Notes under the pieces: model-generated
Database searches by the model: none
What the model saw: the letters and a program-made list of their open reading frames with translations, nothing else
Told to the model about the DNA's origin: nothing
Position numbers and translations under genes: made by a program
Assembly: GCA_937918935.1 (NCBI GenBank)
Contig: CAKZSI010000015.1
Coordinates: 1-64,000, forward strand
Direction of reading: 5' to 3'
DNA: 64,000 nt
From: an uncultured Chloroflexales bacterium
Lineage (GTDB): Bacteria; Chloroflexota; Chloroflexia; Chloroflexales; Chloroflexaceae
In this document: piece after piece, positions 52,042 to 60,787 of the stretch
Numbering within the stretch: position 1 is the stretch's first letter
Layout of the letters: each line of letters opens with the position of its first letter

Positions 52042-54390
52042 ATGACTACTCCTGCAACGCCCGCCACGCGCGGGGCCGGGCCATCGTTGATGAAACTGGT
52101 GCAGCATATCCCCGAGACACGCCGCTGGCGCCGTCAGGCTGACGCGCTGATCGTCATCGGCCGGCAGTTCGAGTTGATGGCACAGGAGCGCGGGGTTGAG
52201 GCGCATGTCGCACTGGGCACGCTGCGTTTCTCGCTCTTTCATCTGCATCAGGGGCGGATCGCGCAACTGGCGCCCCTGTGCCGGAGCGTGACAGTGTACG
52301 GCGAAGCCGATGTCGCGCCGCCAACGATCCCGCATGTGACCTTCGTACCGATGCCTCCGGGGTCACCGTTGAGTCAGGAGTGGTTCCTCATCGTTGATAG
52401 TCCGGTGTTCTGGGGCTCCATGATCAGCCGGGCCAGTATGGATCGCGCGAATAGTGCAGCGCGACGCTACCAGTTCGAAGGGGTGCTGACCGCCGAGGAG
52501 CGCGTGGTCAGTCGCGCCAGCCTGCTGCTCAGCCTGGCACGCGGTCAGGCGCTCCCGGAGACGCCCCGTCGTGATCCGGTAAGTAATGCAGCCCGCTGGG
52601 CCAGGATCGCCTATGCCCTGGCAAGCCACTCCGAAGCGCAACGCCTCAAACTCGTTGATTGTCTCAGCGATTTGCCCGAATTGCAGTCGTTGCTGAGCGA
52701 GGCGTCGCTGGAGTACGACCAGATGGTGCCGCTGGCGATGGATGCATTGCGCCGATTCTGCGGCACGGTGGGCGAGCTGCTCTATCGCTACACAGACGGC
52801 GCCCTGGCGCCCGTAGCCTGGAGCGCCGCCAGCCCGCCGCCGCCGCACTCTTTGACCGAAGGACTGGTGGGACAGGCTTTCCAGCAGCGCCAGTTGGCGA
52901 TGCAGGCGCTCGTGCCTACCGACGCGGAATATGCCCTTCTCGGCGGGGCTGCGTCGGCCGTTGCAATCCCGCTGAGCGCCCGTGGTCAACCCTGGGGTGT
53001 GCTCCTGATTGGGCAGGCAGAGCCTGATCCGCACGAGGCAGAGGGTCTGGCGCGAGCAGTGGGTCTGGCAACGTTACTGGAGCAGTTGCTTGATGCCAGC
53101 GGTGAGAGCGCCGCCTATCCCGCTCTCCGTTCGCCGACGGGGGCAACGCTTACCGACAACGCGCCGGCGCCCGTCGCGGAGGTCCAGCGCACGCCATCAG
53201 CCCGGAAGACGGCGTTCGAGCCGACAACACCCAATGCCCCGGCTGCTTCACCTTTTGGACGAGGTGCGCCCGCCGCGGCCTCTTCCCCCTTCGGCCCTGG
53301 CGCCGCCCCCACCGCGGCCCCTTCGCCCTTCGGCCCCGCCGCTGCGCCCGCCGCGCCAGCCGCAGCCTCCTTCGGCCCTGGCGCCGCCCCCGCCGCGCCA
53401 GCCGCAGCCCCCTTCGGGGGTGGCAGTTCGACCATGCCCGGAGCGGAGATCTTCGGACCAGGCCGCCCCGCGGATAGCACCACGGCAGCACTCAATCCGG
53501 GGTCTCCGGCAGGCGGGCCGGCGCCCGCGTTCAGCGCGCCCCCGGCGGCCGGTACGCCCCAGCCAGCGTTCAACGGGTTTCCCGCCGCCGGCACACCCCG
53601 GTCGGCGCCAACAGCCCCGGTGTTTGGCCTGCCGCCGTGGTTGCCTCCGAGCGGCGCAGAAACGACTCCAGGCGGCGGGGCTGCCGGCCCGGCGGATGCG
53701 GCGGTTGGAGCGCCGGGGACTCAGGCGGGAGCGCTGCCGCCCAGCCAGGGTTTCCCGATTTACCAGCGGCGCTTGATGGGCGCGCTGGTGGCATTTGATC
53801 AAAATAGTGCCGAAGAGGTCTGGCGCGAAGCCGCGGCGCTCTACCCGGCTGAAGTGCTATGCACTGAGTTGTTAATGCCGGTGCAGGTGGCGATCGGCGA
53901 GGGCTGGCACCGGGGCGAAATCTCGGTGGCTACGGAGCACTTCGCTACCCGCTTCGCTGAGAGCAAGTTGCACAATCTGTTTACCGCGCACCGGGATAAT
54001 CCGCACGGGCCGCTGGCGGTGATCGGCTGCGCCCAGGGCGAACTGCACGAGCTTGGCCCGCTTACCGTCGCGCTGTTTTTGAAATGGGCCGGATTTCGAG
54101 TGAACTACCTGGGGCAAACAGTGCCAAACTCAACCCTGGAAACGTTGATACGCTCCCTCCGACCGCAGATCCTGGGGCTATCGGCGACCACCGTAGAAGC
54201 AGCGCACCATCTCACCGAGGCCGGCCAGATCCTCAGCCGGATCGAACCACCGCGTCCGCTGTTCATTTTTGGCGGTATGGCCTTCTATGAGCGGCCCGAT
54301 CTGCGAGCGCGCGTCCAGGGAGGCCAGTTCATGGACGGCGATCCGCGAACCATCGCGCGCCGTCTGGCGGCTCAGTTTATCAGGGGATAA
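52042..54390 (+). CDS. DICT-GAF-cobalamin-binding sensor, CarH-like photosensory module
   Basis: 782 residues; AAGGAAGAGG upstream. DICT domain at ~17-135 (RRQADALIVIGRQFELMAQE, AHVALGTLRFSLFHLHQG). GAF-like domain at ~185-335. A low-complexity linker (~345-565) has many PFGPGAAP-type units. The C-terminus has a B12-binding helical cap (~570-655, EEVWREAAALYPAEVLCTEL) with W622-x9-E632-H633, the W-x9-EH signature of the light-sensing adenosylcobalamin pocket in CarH. A Rossmann B12 domain follows with E667-x-H669-x2-G (GELHELG), H669 being the lower axial ligand. There is no DNA-binding domain, so output must pass to partners. It leads the plus-strand signalling operon. Confidence 0.88.
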   Translation: MTTPATPATRGAGPSLMKLVQHIPETRRWRRQADALIVIGRQFELMAQERGVEAHVALGTLRFSLFHLHQGRIAQLAPLCRSVTVYGEADVAPPTIPHVTFVPMPPGSPLSQEWFLIVDSPVFWGSMISRASMDRANSAARRYQFEGVLTAEERVVSRASLLLSLARGQALPETPRRDPVSNAARWARIAYALASHSEAQRLKLVDCLSDLPELQSLLSEASLEYDQMVPLAMDALRRFCGTVGELLYRYTDGALAPVAWSAASPPPPHSLTEGLVGQAFQQRQLAMQALVPTDAEYALLGGAASAVAIPLSARGQPWGVLLIGQAEPDPHEAEGLARAVGLATLLEQLLDASGESAAYPALRSPTGATLTDNAPAPVAEVQRTPSARKTAFEPTTPNAPAASPFGRGAPAAASSPFGPGAAPTAAPSPFGPAAAPAAPAAASFGPGAAPAAPAAAPFGGGSSTMPGAEIFGPGRPADSTTAALNPGSPAGGPAPAFSAPPAAGTPQPAFNGFPAAGTPRSAPTAPVFGLPPWLPPSGAETTPGGGAAGPADAAVGAPGTQAGALPPSQGFPIYQRRLMGALVAFDQNSAEEVWREAAALYPAEVLCTELLMPVQVAIGEGWHRGEISVATEHFATRFAESKLHNLFTAHRDNPHGPLAVIGCAQGELHELGPLTVALFLKWAGFRVNYLGQTVPNSTLETLIRSLRPQILGLSATTVEAAHHLTEAGQILSRIEPPRPLFIFGGMAFYERPDLRARVQGGQFMDGDPRTIARRLAAQFIRG

Positions 54391-54468
54391 GCGCCGTGCC
54401 GTTCTTTCGTTACCTTGACGGCGCGCCGGGCGGGCATAGGTGTCACGGGAGCGGATCAGGAAAAGGCT

Positions 54469-55551
54469 ATGGAAACCTTCGACATTGTGCAACGGCTCGA
54501 AGATCAGCGCCTGGCGATCATCGAGGACACCGTCAATCAGGCGATGAACGAACCGTTCTGGGTGCAACGGTTCGGCGAGGGCATCAATGTCCGGTTGAAG
54601 CTGGACCTGGATCGCAACTTCGGGGTGCTGATCCAGAGTATTCGCTACCGGTCGCCGATGATTTTCGAGGATCACACCCGCTGGCGTCGCGACCAGATCC
54701 GCGGCTTTGGTTGTTCGACCGGTCATATTCGCGAGATGTACGGCAACCTCTGGCGAGCGATTACGAGACACACGCCCGAGCAGTGGCATGCCTTCATCTT
54801 TGGTTACATGCAAACGGCGCTAGAAAAGCTGGCCTTTGCTGACGCTACTGCGCGCGCCGTCGCCGAACAGCAGAGCCAGCTCGCCGAGGATCTGGCCAGG
54901 GCGACCTTTGATCGGCAATGGCACTGGCAGGCGGCCTATCACACTGACGGGCGCGCGCGACTGGTGCACGAGTACTGGTATCTGGTTGACTATCTGGTTG
55001 ATGCCCTGGGCGTGCGCAGTACCACGACGCTCGGTCAGCATGTGCAATGGCAACGCCAGACGTGGATCAGGCGCGGCCTGTGTACCGGTCACATGCAGCA
55101 TACCCTCTGGCTGCTGGGCGAAGCGCTGGCAGCGCGACTCGCGCGGGGTCCGGCCGAGGAGGCGCGTAACCTGCTGGCGGCGGCCAGGGGGGCGCTGGTC
55201 TATCAACGGGAGAGTTGCCAGGCGCTCCAGTCAATTGAGGCCGACCTGATTGAACAGACCGCAGAACGGCTGCTGGCAGCGGGGGTTGCCGCTGGCGGCG
55301 AAGAAACGACGACGGAAGTAGGCTGGTACGTCGCGTACCTGCTTGACAGCATGGCTGCCGGTGTAGCCGATCCGCTGCTGAACTACACCCGCTGGATGCA
55401 GCACTGGCTCGCGCACCAGGGTTTGCCCGACAGCCCGCTACAGCTTGGCTACGAAGCCCTCGGGGAAGCCATCACTCGTCTGGCCCCGGACTATGCCGCC
55501 CAGGAGGCGTTAGCCGTGCTCCAGATTGCGCACCGGGCGCTCTCCGCCTGA
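54469..55551 (+). CDS. uncharacterised helical protein with three internal repeats
   Basis: 360 residues from METFDIVQRL (AAAAGG upstream). Three related segments at residues ~69-100 (HTRWRRDQIRGFGCSTGHIR), ~191-222 (HVQWQRQTWIRRGLCTGHMQ) and ~306-337 (YTRWMQHWLAHQGLPDSPLQ) each end in a similar helix (LWRAI, LGEAL, LGEAI). They divide the protein into ~115-120-residue repeats. No known family recognised. The conserved Trp, His and Cys suggest a ligand pocket. It follows the cobalamin sensor gene after 78 bases. Confidence 0.7.
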   Translation: METFDIVQRLEDQRLAIIEDTVNQAMNEPFWVQRFGEGINVRLKLDLDRNFGVLIQSIRYRSPMIFEDHTRWRRDQIRGFGCSTGHIREMYGNLWRAITRHTPEQWHAFIFGYMQTALEKLAFADATARAVAEQQSQLAEDLARATFDRQWHWQAAYHTDGRARLVHEYWYLVDYLVDALGVRSTTTLGQHVQWQRQTWIRRGLCTGHMQHTLWLLGEALAARLARGPAEEARNLLAAARGALVYQRESCQALQSIEADLIEQTAERLLAAGVAAGGEETTTEVGWYVAYLLDSMAAGVADPLLNYTRWMQHWLAHQGLPDSPLQLGYEALGEAITRLAPDYAAQEALAVLQIAHRALSA

Positions 55552-55794
55552 CAAGTCTTCAACTCGTCCTGGCGACGTTCAAATCCAGGGCGTCCTGTGG
55601 AGAGGCGCGGGGAAGCACTATCTCCCCCCAATCCGGTTCCGCCCGCGGCAGCCGGCTCGTCTCGCTTCGCCATAGCCCATGCCCGCCGCAGGCGAAACTG
55701 TCGCTGAGGGTTGAGCCAGCCGCTCCGCCCCCAGATGAGGACGTGACAGGCCGCGCAGCAAAATGATGCCTTAACTGCAGAGGAGAGACATTCC

Positions 55795-57894
55795 ATGACC
55801 AGTTCTGTGGCGCTCCCTTCGCTTCCGGCTCTACTGGGCGTTCCGGCCAACGCCGGATGTTTGCTCAGTCTCGATCAAGTGCGACATCTGGCGACACTGG
55901 CAGTGCAGTGCCGTCCAGCCGATCTGCATGCGCGGGTGATCTTCGGTGGCCCACTCGGCGATCTGGACGAAGGCATAGCCTGGGGCGACACCTGGCAGAG
56001 CGCACCGTTTTTGATCATCGCCGGCGAGCAGAGCGCCCTGGCACTGGTCTCCCGCGGCGAGGGGGAGCGTTTTCGGTGCGTGATCCTGAGCGATCCGGAG
56101 CGGGTGGATCACGCGATGATGGCGCTGGCCCAGTTCGGCGACGAGACGCTGAGCCTGCCGGAAATGGCCGCCCCCGAGCCGCAACGGGCCTTCGTGGCCG
56201 CACTGGTGGCGACGCTGGTGGCCGATCGGCGATTGAATGCGGTCGATCTGCACGCACTGCTGCCCACCGAGCGGCGCTGGATCGAACTGGCGCGGGTCTT
56301 TGGCCGTTGCTCCGATCTGCCGTCCCTCTTCGCCACCCCCGATCTGCGCCAGGCGCTCCACGAACAACGCGTAGAGCGTGCGCTGATCGGGACGCTAAGC
56401 GCCGATCAGCGCCAGATGCGCATCATTGCCGCGATAGGCGGCAAAGGGCCGGCGACGGTTGGATTGCAGGGGCGTCTGGTATCCAGTGTGTTACGCAGCC
56501 GGCGTCCTGGCAGCACCGCGACCGCCGCCGAGAGCGGCCTCGATGTGAAGGGGCAGCAGTGGTTGGGAAGCTCAACGCTGACCGTGATCCCTCTGCAACG
56601 TGATGGAACACTCTGGGGTCTGCTGCTGGCGACCAGCCAGCGCCCGCTGGCGAATGCTGCGCGGGCGGCATTGCACGGCCTGGGCGCGCTGATCAGCGCC
56701 ACACACGGGATCGGCGCAACGACCGTCGGCGAACTCGCCCCGCTAACATCTGCCGCCAGGTCGCCCCAATCGGGACCCATCCCCTCCGCACCACGAACCA
56801 ACGGCGTTGGATCGTCACGTGCGCGCCGTCAGGCGGCCCTGGCCAGTGACATCGGCGCCTTGTTCGAACGCCTGAGCGATGCAGTTGCCCTGGTGGACGG
56901 TCAGGGCCGCCTGGTCAGCTACACTTCCACAGCGGGGGCGGCCCTGGGTCTGGGAGAGACCGCACGCGGGCGCACGCTGGTCGAGAGCGGTGCATCGTGT
57001 CTGGTGCCGCTCCTGAGCGAGGCTCTGATGGGCGATGGGCCGGTAGAGGGAACGGTGCAGTTGCCGGGCGGCGGGCGCGCCAGCGTGATCGTTCGCAGCA
57101 TTGACGATGCCCTGTGGAGCTTCGTCATTCGTCTCGCCGCAGAGCCGCAGCGCGCACCGTCTACGCCACAGCCGAAACCGCCCACCCTGAGCGAACGCGA
57201 ACAGCACGAGACGTTCCTGAGCAACTTTTCACGCATCATTCATGTCCCATTGCGCGAGTTGCGCAGCCTGATCACCAGTGTGCCGGCGGCGGGAGAACTC
57301 AATGAGCAACAGTCGCGCCTGATCGGGCAGGTGGTACGACTGAACAGCGAGTTGACGATGCTGGTCAACGATCTGCTCTCGCTCGGGCAGATCCGGCTCC
57401 AGACCCTTGAAGCCGGCGCGCCGTTGCGCCTCGATCTGCTCATCGAAGCCGCCGTCGGGCTGCAATACGCCGAGTTCGGGCGACGGGGCCAGCACGTGAC
57501 GGTAGACCTGGCCCCGGGGTTGCCACGAGTGATTGGCTCCGAAGAAGGTCTGGGCCGTGCTATCAACGCCCTGATTGACAATGCAATCAAATACAGCCCT
57601 GGAGGAGCGAACATTCGAGTTGTCGCACGGCATGAAGCCGGCAATATCCTGGTCATGGTCGAAGATACCGGGTACGGACTGAGCGAAGACGAAATGGCGC
57701 AGGTCTTTGAACCCTTCTACCGGGCTGAAAGCGCCGAACGCGCAGGTGTGTCGGGCAGAGGGTTGGGGCTGACAATCGCCAAGGCGGTGATCGAGCAACA
57801 CGGCGGCCAGATCTGGGCTGATAGCCGTCCTGAGGCTGGCAGTACCTTTACATTCCGACTACCCTGCGCTGATAAGGACGCCGCGGAGGGGTAA
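55795..57894 (+). CDS. soluble histidine kinase with GAF and PAS-like domains
   Basis: 699 residues; GAGGAG upstream. An N-terminal sensory region (~1-110) is unassigned; a GAF-like region spans ~125-310 (WLGSSTLTVIPLQRDGTLWG); a PAS-like region ~345-450 (ERLSDAVALVDGQGRLVSYT). The dimerisation helix has FLSNFSRIIHVPLRELRSLI, with H in an unusual box (H-VPL instead of H-E/D-L/R). HATPase boxes ALIDNAIKYS, EDTGYGLSEDEMAQVFEPFY and GRGLGLTIAK are intact. Part of the plus-strand signalling operon. Confidence 0.9.
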   Translation: MTSSVALPSLPALLGVPANAGCLLSLDQVRHLATLAVQCRPADLHARVIFGGPLGDLDEGIAWGDTWQSAPFLIIAGEQSALALVSRGEGERFRCVILSDPERVDHAMMALAQFGDETLSLPEMAAPEPQRAFVAALVATLVADRRLNAVDLHALLPTERRWIELARVFGRCSDLPSLFATPDLRQALHEQRVERALIGTLSADQRQMRIIAAIGGKGPATVGLQGRLVSSVLRSRRPGSTATAAESGLDVKGQQWLGSSTLTVIPLQRDGTLWGLLLATSQRPLANAARAALHGLGALISATHGIGATTVGELAPLTSAARSPQSGPIPSAPRTNGVGSSRARRQAALASDIGALFERLSDAVALVDGQGRLVSYTSTAGAALGLGETARGRTLVESGASCLVPLLSEALMGDGPVEGTVQLPGGGRASVIVRSIDDALWSFVIRLAAEPQRAPSTPQPKPPTLSEREQHETFLSNFSRIIHVPLRELRSLITSVPAAGELNEQQSRLIGQVVRLNSELTMLVNDLLSLGQIRLQTLEAGAPLRLDLLIEAAVGLQYAEFGRRGQHVTVDLAPGLPRVIGSEEGLGRAINALIDNAIKYSPGGANIRVVARHEAGNILVMVEDTGYGLSEDEMAQVFEPFYRAESAERAGVSGRGLGLTIAKAVIEQHGGQIWADSRPEAGSTFTFRLPCADKDAAEG

Positions 57895-58176
57895 TGCCGC
57901 GAGGCAAGGTTTCAGATCCGGAGAGGCCCGACAGGTGCTCGTCCATCCCACAGAGCGCCGGGTGGAGGTGTGGAGGCGGGGAGGCATAGAGGCGTGAAGG
58001 CATGGTGGAGGCGGGGAGGCGAGAGCCGGACTGTCCAGCGAGAGCGAACTACCTGATCCAGTTCCAGGCGACCGGTTCAAGGAACAGCACGACACGGATC
58101 GTGTCCAGACACGCCGCGCCCAATCCGCAATCCAGCATTCGCGATCCACAATCGCATGCAGAGGGAGTGTACGCGG
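57895..58176. other. intergenic spacer with short repeats
   Basis: Contains gtggaggtgtggaggcgggg-type purine-rich repeats (about 57961-58020) and an aatccgcaatcc/gatccacaatc direct repeat. No gene. Confidence 0.45.
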
Positions 58177-59070
58177 ATGAAGTATCGGGTGCTGATCGTT
58201 CAAGCGAATCCCGCTCTAGGCCAGAGCTGGGCACAGGCGCTGACCAGTGCCGGAGCCGACTGCGGCGTGCAGATACAGGTACAGAACGTCCGTTCGGCCA
58301 CTGCCGGACAACTCGTCGCCGGGCGTCAGCTTTACGATCTGGTCATTGCCAGTCTGCAGATCGAGAGCCTCGGTGTGATTCGGCGGCTTCGCAAACGGTG
58401 GCCCAACCTCCGCGCGCTGTTACTGCATCCGCCAGAGACCAGCGTGGTCAGCCTGCGGGAAGCGGAACTGGCCGGTTGCAGCCTGGCGCCACAGCCGGCG
58501 TCTGCCAGGGACCTGGTGGCGGCGGTGGGAAAGGTCCTCGAGCTTCCACTGGGAATAGGACCGGCGCCGATATCGGATACCGGTCGCCCGGCAGCGACGA
58601 TGGCTGATGTATTGCTGCTCCTTGACATGCTGCGACGGCAGACGCAGGCGCAATTTGTGATCTACACCGATAATCTTGGGAACACCGTTGCCCAGCAGGG
58701 TGATGCCGCGAACCTGGAGGTGGGCGCGATCACCTCGTTGATCGCCGGCAGCTCGATCAACATTGCGGAGTTGGGACGCGCCCTGCACGACCAGCAGGTG
58801 GGCTGCCTGATTGTGCTGGAAGGTATACAATTTGACATTTACGCAACCAACGTGGGCAGCCAGCACCTCCTTGCCCTCGTATTAGCTAAAGAGTTCGTTG
58901 AACCCCGGCCTGGCTACATCTGGCTGCAACTCAAACGCAGCGCCCGGCAACTCAGCGGGATGCGCCTGGTGAAAGGCACCCCGGGCGAGGTGATTGCAGC
59001 CGAACTCAGCGCCTCGCTCAATCGTGAATTCGAGCGACTGTTTGGCGACACGTTACAGCATCAAGAATGA
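58177..59070 (+). CDS. receiver-like plus roadblock-like protein
   Basis: 297 residues from MKYRVLIVQA (GAGGGAG upstream). Residues 1-125 have a response-regulator-like fold (VLIVQANPALGQSWAQALTS; YDLVIASLQIESLGVIRRLR) but the acidic pocket and phospho-Asp are missing, so it is probably not phosphorylated. Residues ~155-290 look like a roadblock/LC7 domain (FVIYTDNLGNTVAQQGDAAN, ALVLAKEFVEPRPGYIWLQL). It precedes a pure roadblock gene and a small GTPase, the usual partners. Confidence 0.75.
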   Translation: MKYRVLIVQANPALGQSWAQALTSAGADCGVQIQVQNVRSATAGQLVAGRQLYDLVIASLQIESLGVIRRLRKRWPNLRALLLHPPETSVVSLREAELAGCSLAPQPASARDLVAAVGKVLELPLGIGPAPISDTGRPAATMADVLLLLDMLRRQTQAQFVIYTDNLGNTVAQQGDAANLEVGAITSLIAGSSINIAELGRALHDQQVGCLIVLEGIQFDIYATNVGSQHLLALVLAKEFVEPRPGYIWLQLKRSARQLSGMRLVKGTPGEVIAAELSASLNREFERLFGDTLQHQE

Positions 59071-59084
59071 CCAGGAGCGCCAGC

Positions 59085-59564
59085 ATGTCTCGTTCTTCAA
59101 TTGTTCTGTCCCCCGCCCATCTTACGACCATTCAGAACTTGCTCGCGCAACTCGGCCAGCAGGCTGACGTGCGTTGCGCGTTCCTGGGCGACCTTAGCGG
59201 CCAGGAACTGGCAAGCTGGGAGGGCCGCACACATCTCGACGTGTCGAGCCTTGCCGCGCTGGCGGCGGGGGATCTGATGGCCACGATGGAGATCGCGCAA
59301 CTGCTGGGCGGGAAGCGCACCTGTAACCTGATAGTCCAGGAACATGACGATATGACCATCCTGATCTCGCGGGTTGGCGAGGGACTGTTCCTGCTGCTGG
59401 CCACGGCCAAAGACGTGCCGCTGGGCTGGTCGCGGCTGGCAATCAAACGTACAGCGGAGCGCATCCTGGCAATTGTTGGCAAAGCCGCGATGACGCCGCC
59501 GCCGCCTGCGGTAAACGAGGATTTTGTGCGTAATTTCGCCGCCCACCTTGATAATATCTGGTAG
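59085..59564 (+). CDS. roadblock/LC7 domain protein
   Basis: 159 residues from MSRSSIVLSP; AGGAG at 59073-59077 favours this ATG over the one at 59067 that overlaps the previous stop. DVRCAFLGDLSGQELASWEG, SLAALAAGDLMATMEIAQLL and MTILISRVGEGLFLLLA are the roadblock alpha/beta pattern. Roadblock proteins are typical GTPase-activating or regulatory partners (MglB-like) of MglA-type GTPases such as the next gene. Confidence 0.85.
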   Translation: MSRSSIVLSPAHLTTIQNLLAQLGQQADVRCAFLGDLSGQELASWEGRTHLDVSSLAALAAGDLMATMEIAQLLGGKRTCNLIVQEHDDMTILISRVGEGLFLLLATAKDVPLGWSRLAIKRTAERILAIVGKAAMTPPPPAVNEDFVRNFAAHLDNIW

Positions 59565-59573
59565 GAGGAATGT

Positions 59574-60158
59574 ATGTTTATCAACTGGGCACTGGGCGAA
59601 ATCAACTTGAAGATTGTATACTATGGTGCGGCCTTGAGCGGCAAAACGACCAATTTGCAGTTCATTTATGCGCGCACGCCGGCGAATCTACGAGGACGGC
59701 TTATCTCACTGAAGACCCGGCAGGATCGCACACTATTGTTTGATTTTCTGCAACTGGAGATCGGGAAGGTTGCCAATCTGAAACCAAAGTTTAAGCTCTA
59801 CACCGTACCTGGTCAGGTGTATTACGCCGCAAGCCGGCGTCTGATCCTTCAGGGGACCGATGGAGTGGTATTTGTCGTTGATTCTCAGGCAGGACGCATG
59901 GCTGAGAATGAGGAGTCATGGTACACGATGGAGCAGCATTTGATCGAACTGGGCCATGACCTCAACACGTTTCCGATTGTGGTACAGTTTAACAAGCGCG
60001 ATCTTCCGCACGCCTTGCCCGTCCAGGAACTGCGCCGGCAATTGCCGATCGACGGTCGCCCCTGCTTCGAGGCGTCGGCAATTAGAGGCTATGGGGTCTT
60101 CGATACGCTGAAAGCAAGCATGAACAGCGTGGTGGCAGCCGTGCGACGCGCCGTGTAG
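59574..60158 (+). CDS. MglA-like small Ras-type GTPase
   Basis: 194 residues; GGAGG upstream. P-loop YYGAALSGKTTNLQ, switch region with TRQDRTLLFDF, YTVPGQVYYAASRRLIL (switch II with Gln), base-recognition FNKRDLP, and EASAIRGYGVFDTLK. It is the MglA/Arf-like bacterial GTPase type involved in polarity or signal switching. It lies just after the roadblock gene, ten bases apart. Confidence 0.93.
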   Translation: MFINWALGEINLKIVYYGAALSGKTTNLQFIYARTPANLRGRLISLKTRQDRTLLFDFLQLEIGKVANLKPKFKLYTVPGQVYYAASRRLILQGTDGVVFVVDSQAGRMAENEESWYTMEQHLIELGHDLNTFPIVVQFNKRDLPHALPVQELRRQLPIDGRPCFEASAIRGYGVFDTLKASMNSVVAAVRRAV

Positions 60159-60175
60159 CTGTAGAGGTGGTCGTG

Positions 60176-60490
60176 ATGTTTCTGCAAGGCAGTTTCAGCA
60201 CTATCAGCGCCGCAGCTTTGATCCAGACGCTCTGTAACGAGCGGCGTGCGGCGCAGATCGAAGCCTGGCGCGAGAAAGCCGTGGCCCGCGTCTGTCTGGA
60301 TGAAGGCTTTATCATCGCCGCCCACTGCGAAGGGCGCGATGGTCCCGAGGCGGTGTTTCGCCTGCTTGACTGGCCCGATGGGCTGTTCCGGGTCGTCCGC
60401 CTGCCGAATAATATGCAGGCTACGATGGCCGCGCCTCCCGAAGAGTTGCTGCTTGAGGCGGCGCGGCGGCGCGATGAGTGCCTCAGGTGA
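60176..60490 (+). CDS. DUF4388 (PATAN-type) protein
   Basis: 104 residues from ATG 60176 (GAGG upstream; an upstream GTG at 60167 is possible). LQGSFSTISAAALIQTLCNE, EGFIIAAHCEGRDGPEAVFR, LLDWPDGLFRVVRLPN and LLLEAARRRDE give the DUF4388 pattern. Such domains are linked to two-component and GTPase signalling. Last gene of the signalling operon. Confidence 0.85.
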   Translation: MFLQGSFSTISAAALIQTLCNERRAAQIEAWREKAVARVCLDEGFIIAAHCEGRDGPEAVFRLLDWPDGLFRVVRLPNNMQATMAAPPEELLLEAARRRDECLR

Positions 60491-60787
60491 GTCTTGAGCG
60501 GCGATGCCGGTCGGGGGGCGGCGGGAATACTGGTTTTCCCACCGTCTGTCTGCAAACGAAGGGTGGCACAACTCTCCGGGACGAGTGCAGGGTGCAGAAG
60601 GGTTGTGCGCTCTCAAGAAAACTGCTGACACGGAAGAGTCTGTGAACTGAGCTTTTCACTCAACTCACCCCCTCCCCAACCCTCCCCCGCCGGGGGAGGG
60701 CATTCGGTTTCTCCCTTCAACAGGAGGAGGCTGGGAGCGTAGCAGACATGCAAGGCGCCTTGTTTCACAGACCCCTGAAGGAGAACG
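60491..60787. repeat. intergenic region with palindrome-family and GC-rich repeats
   Basis: GCGGGAATACTGGTTTTCCCACCG (about 60517-60545) is a diverged member of the palindrome family. An accctcccccgccgggggagggcat inverted repeat (about 60679-60703) lies further on and may act as a terminator-like hairpin. No gene. Confidence 0.55.
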
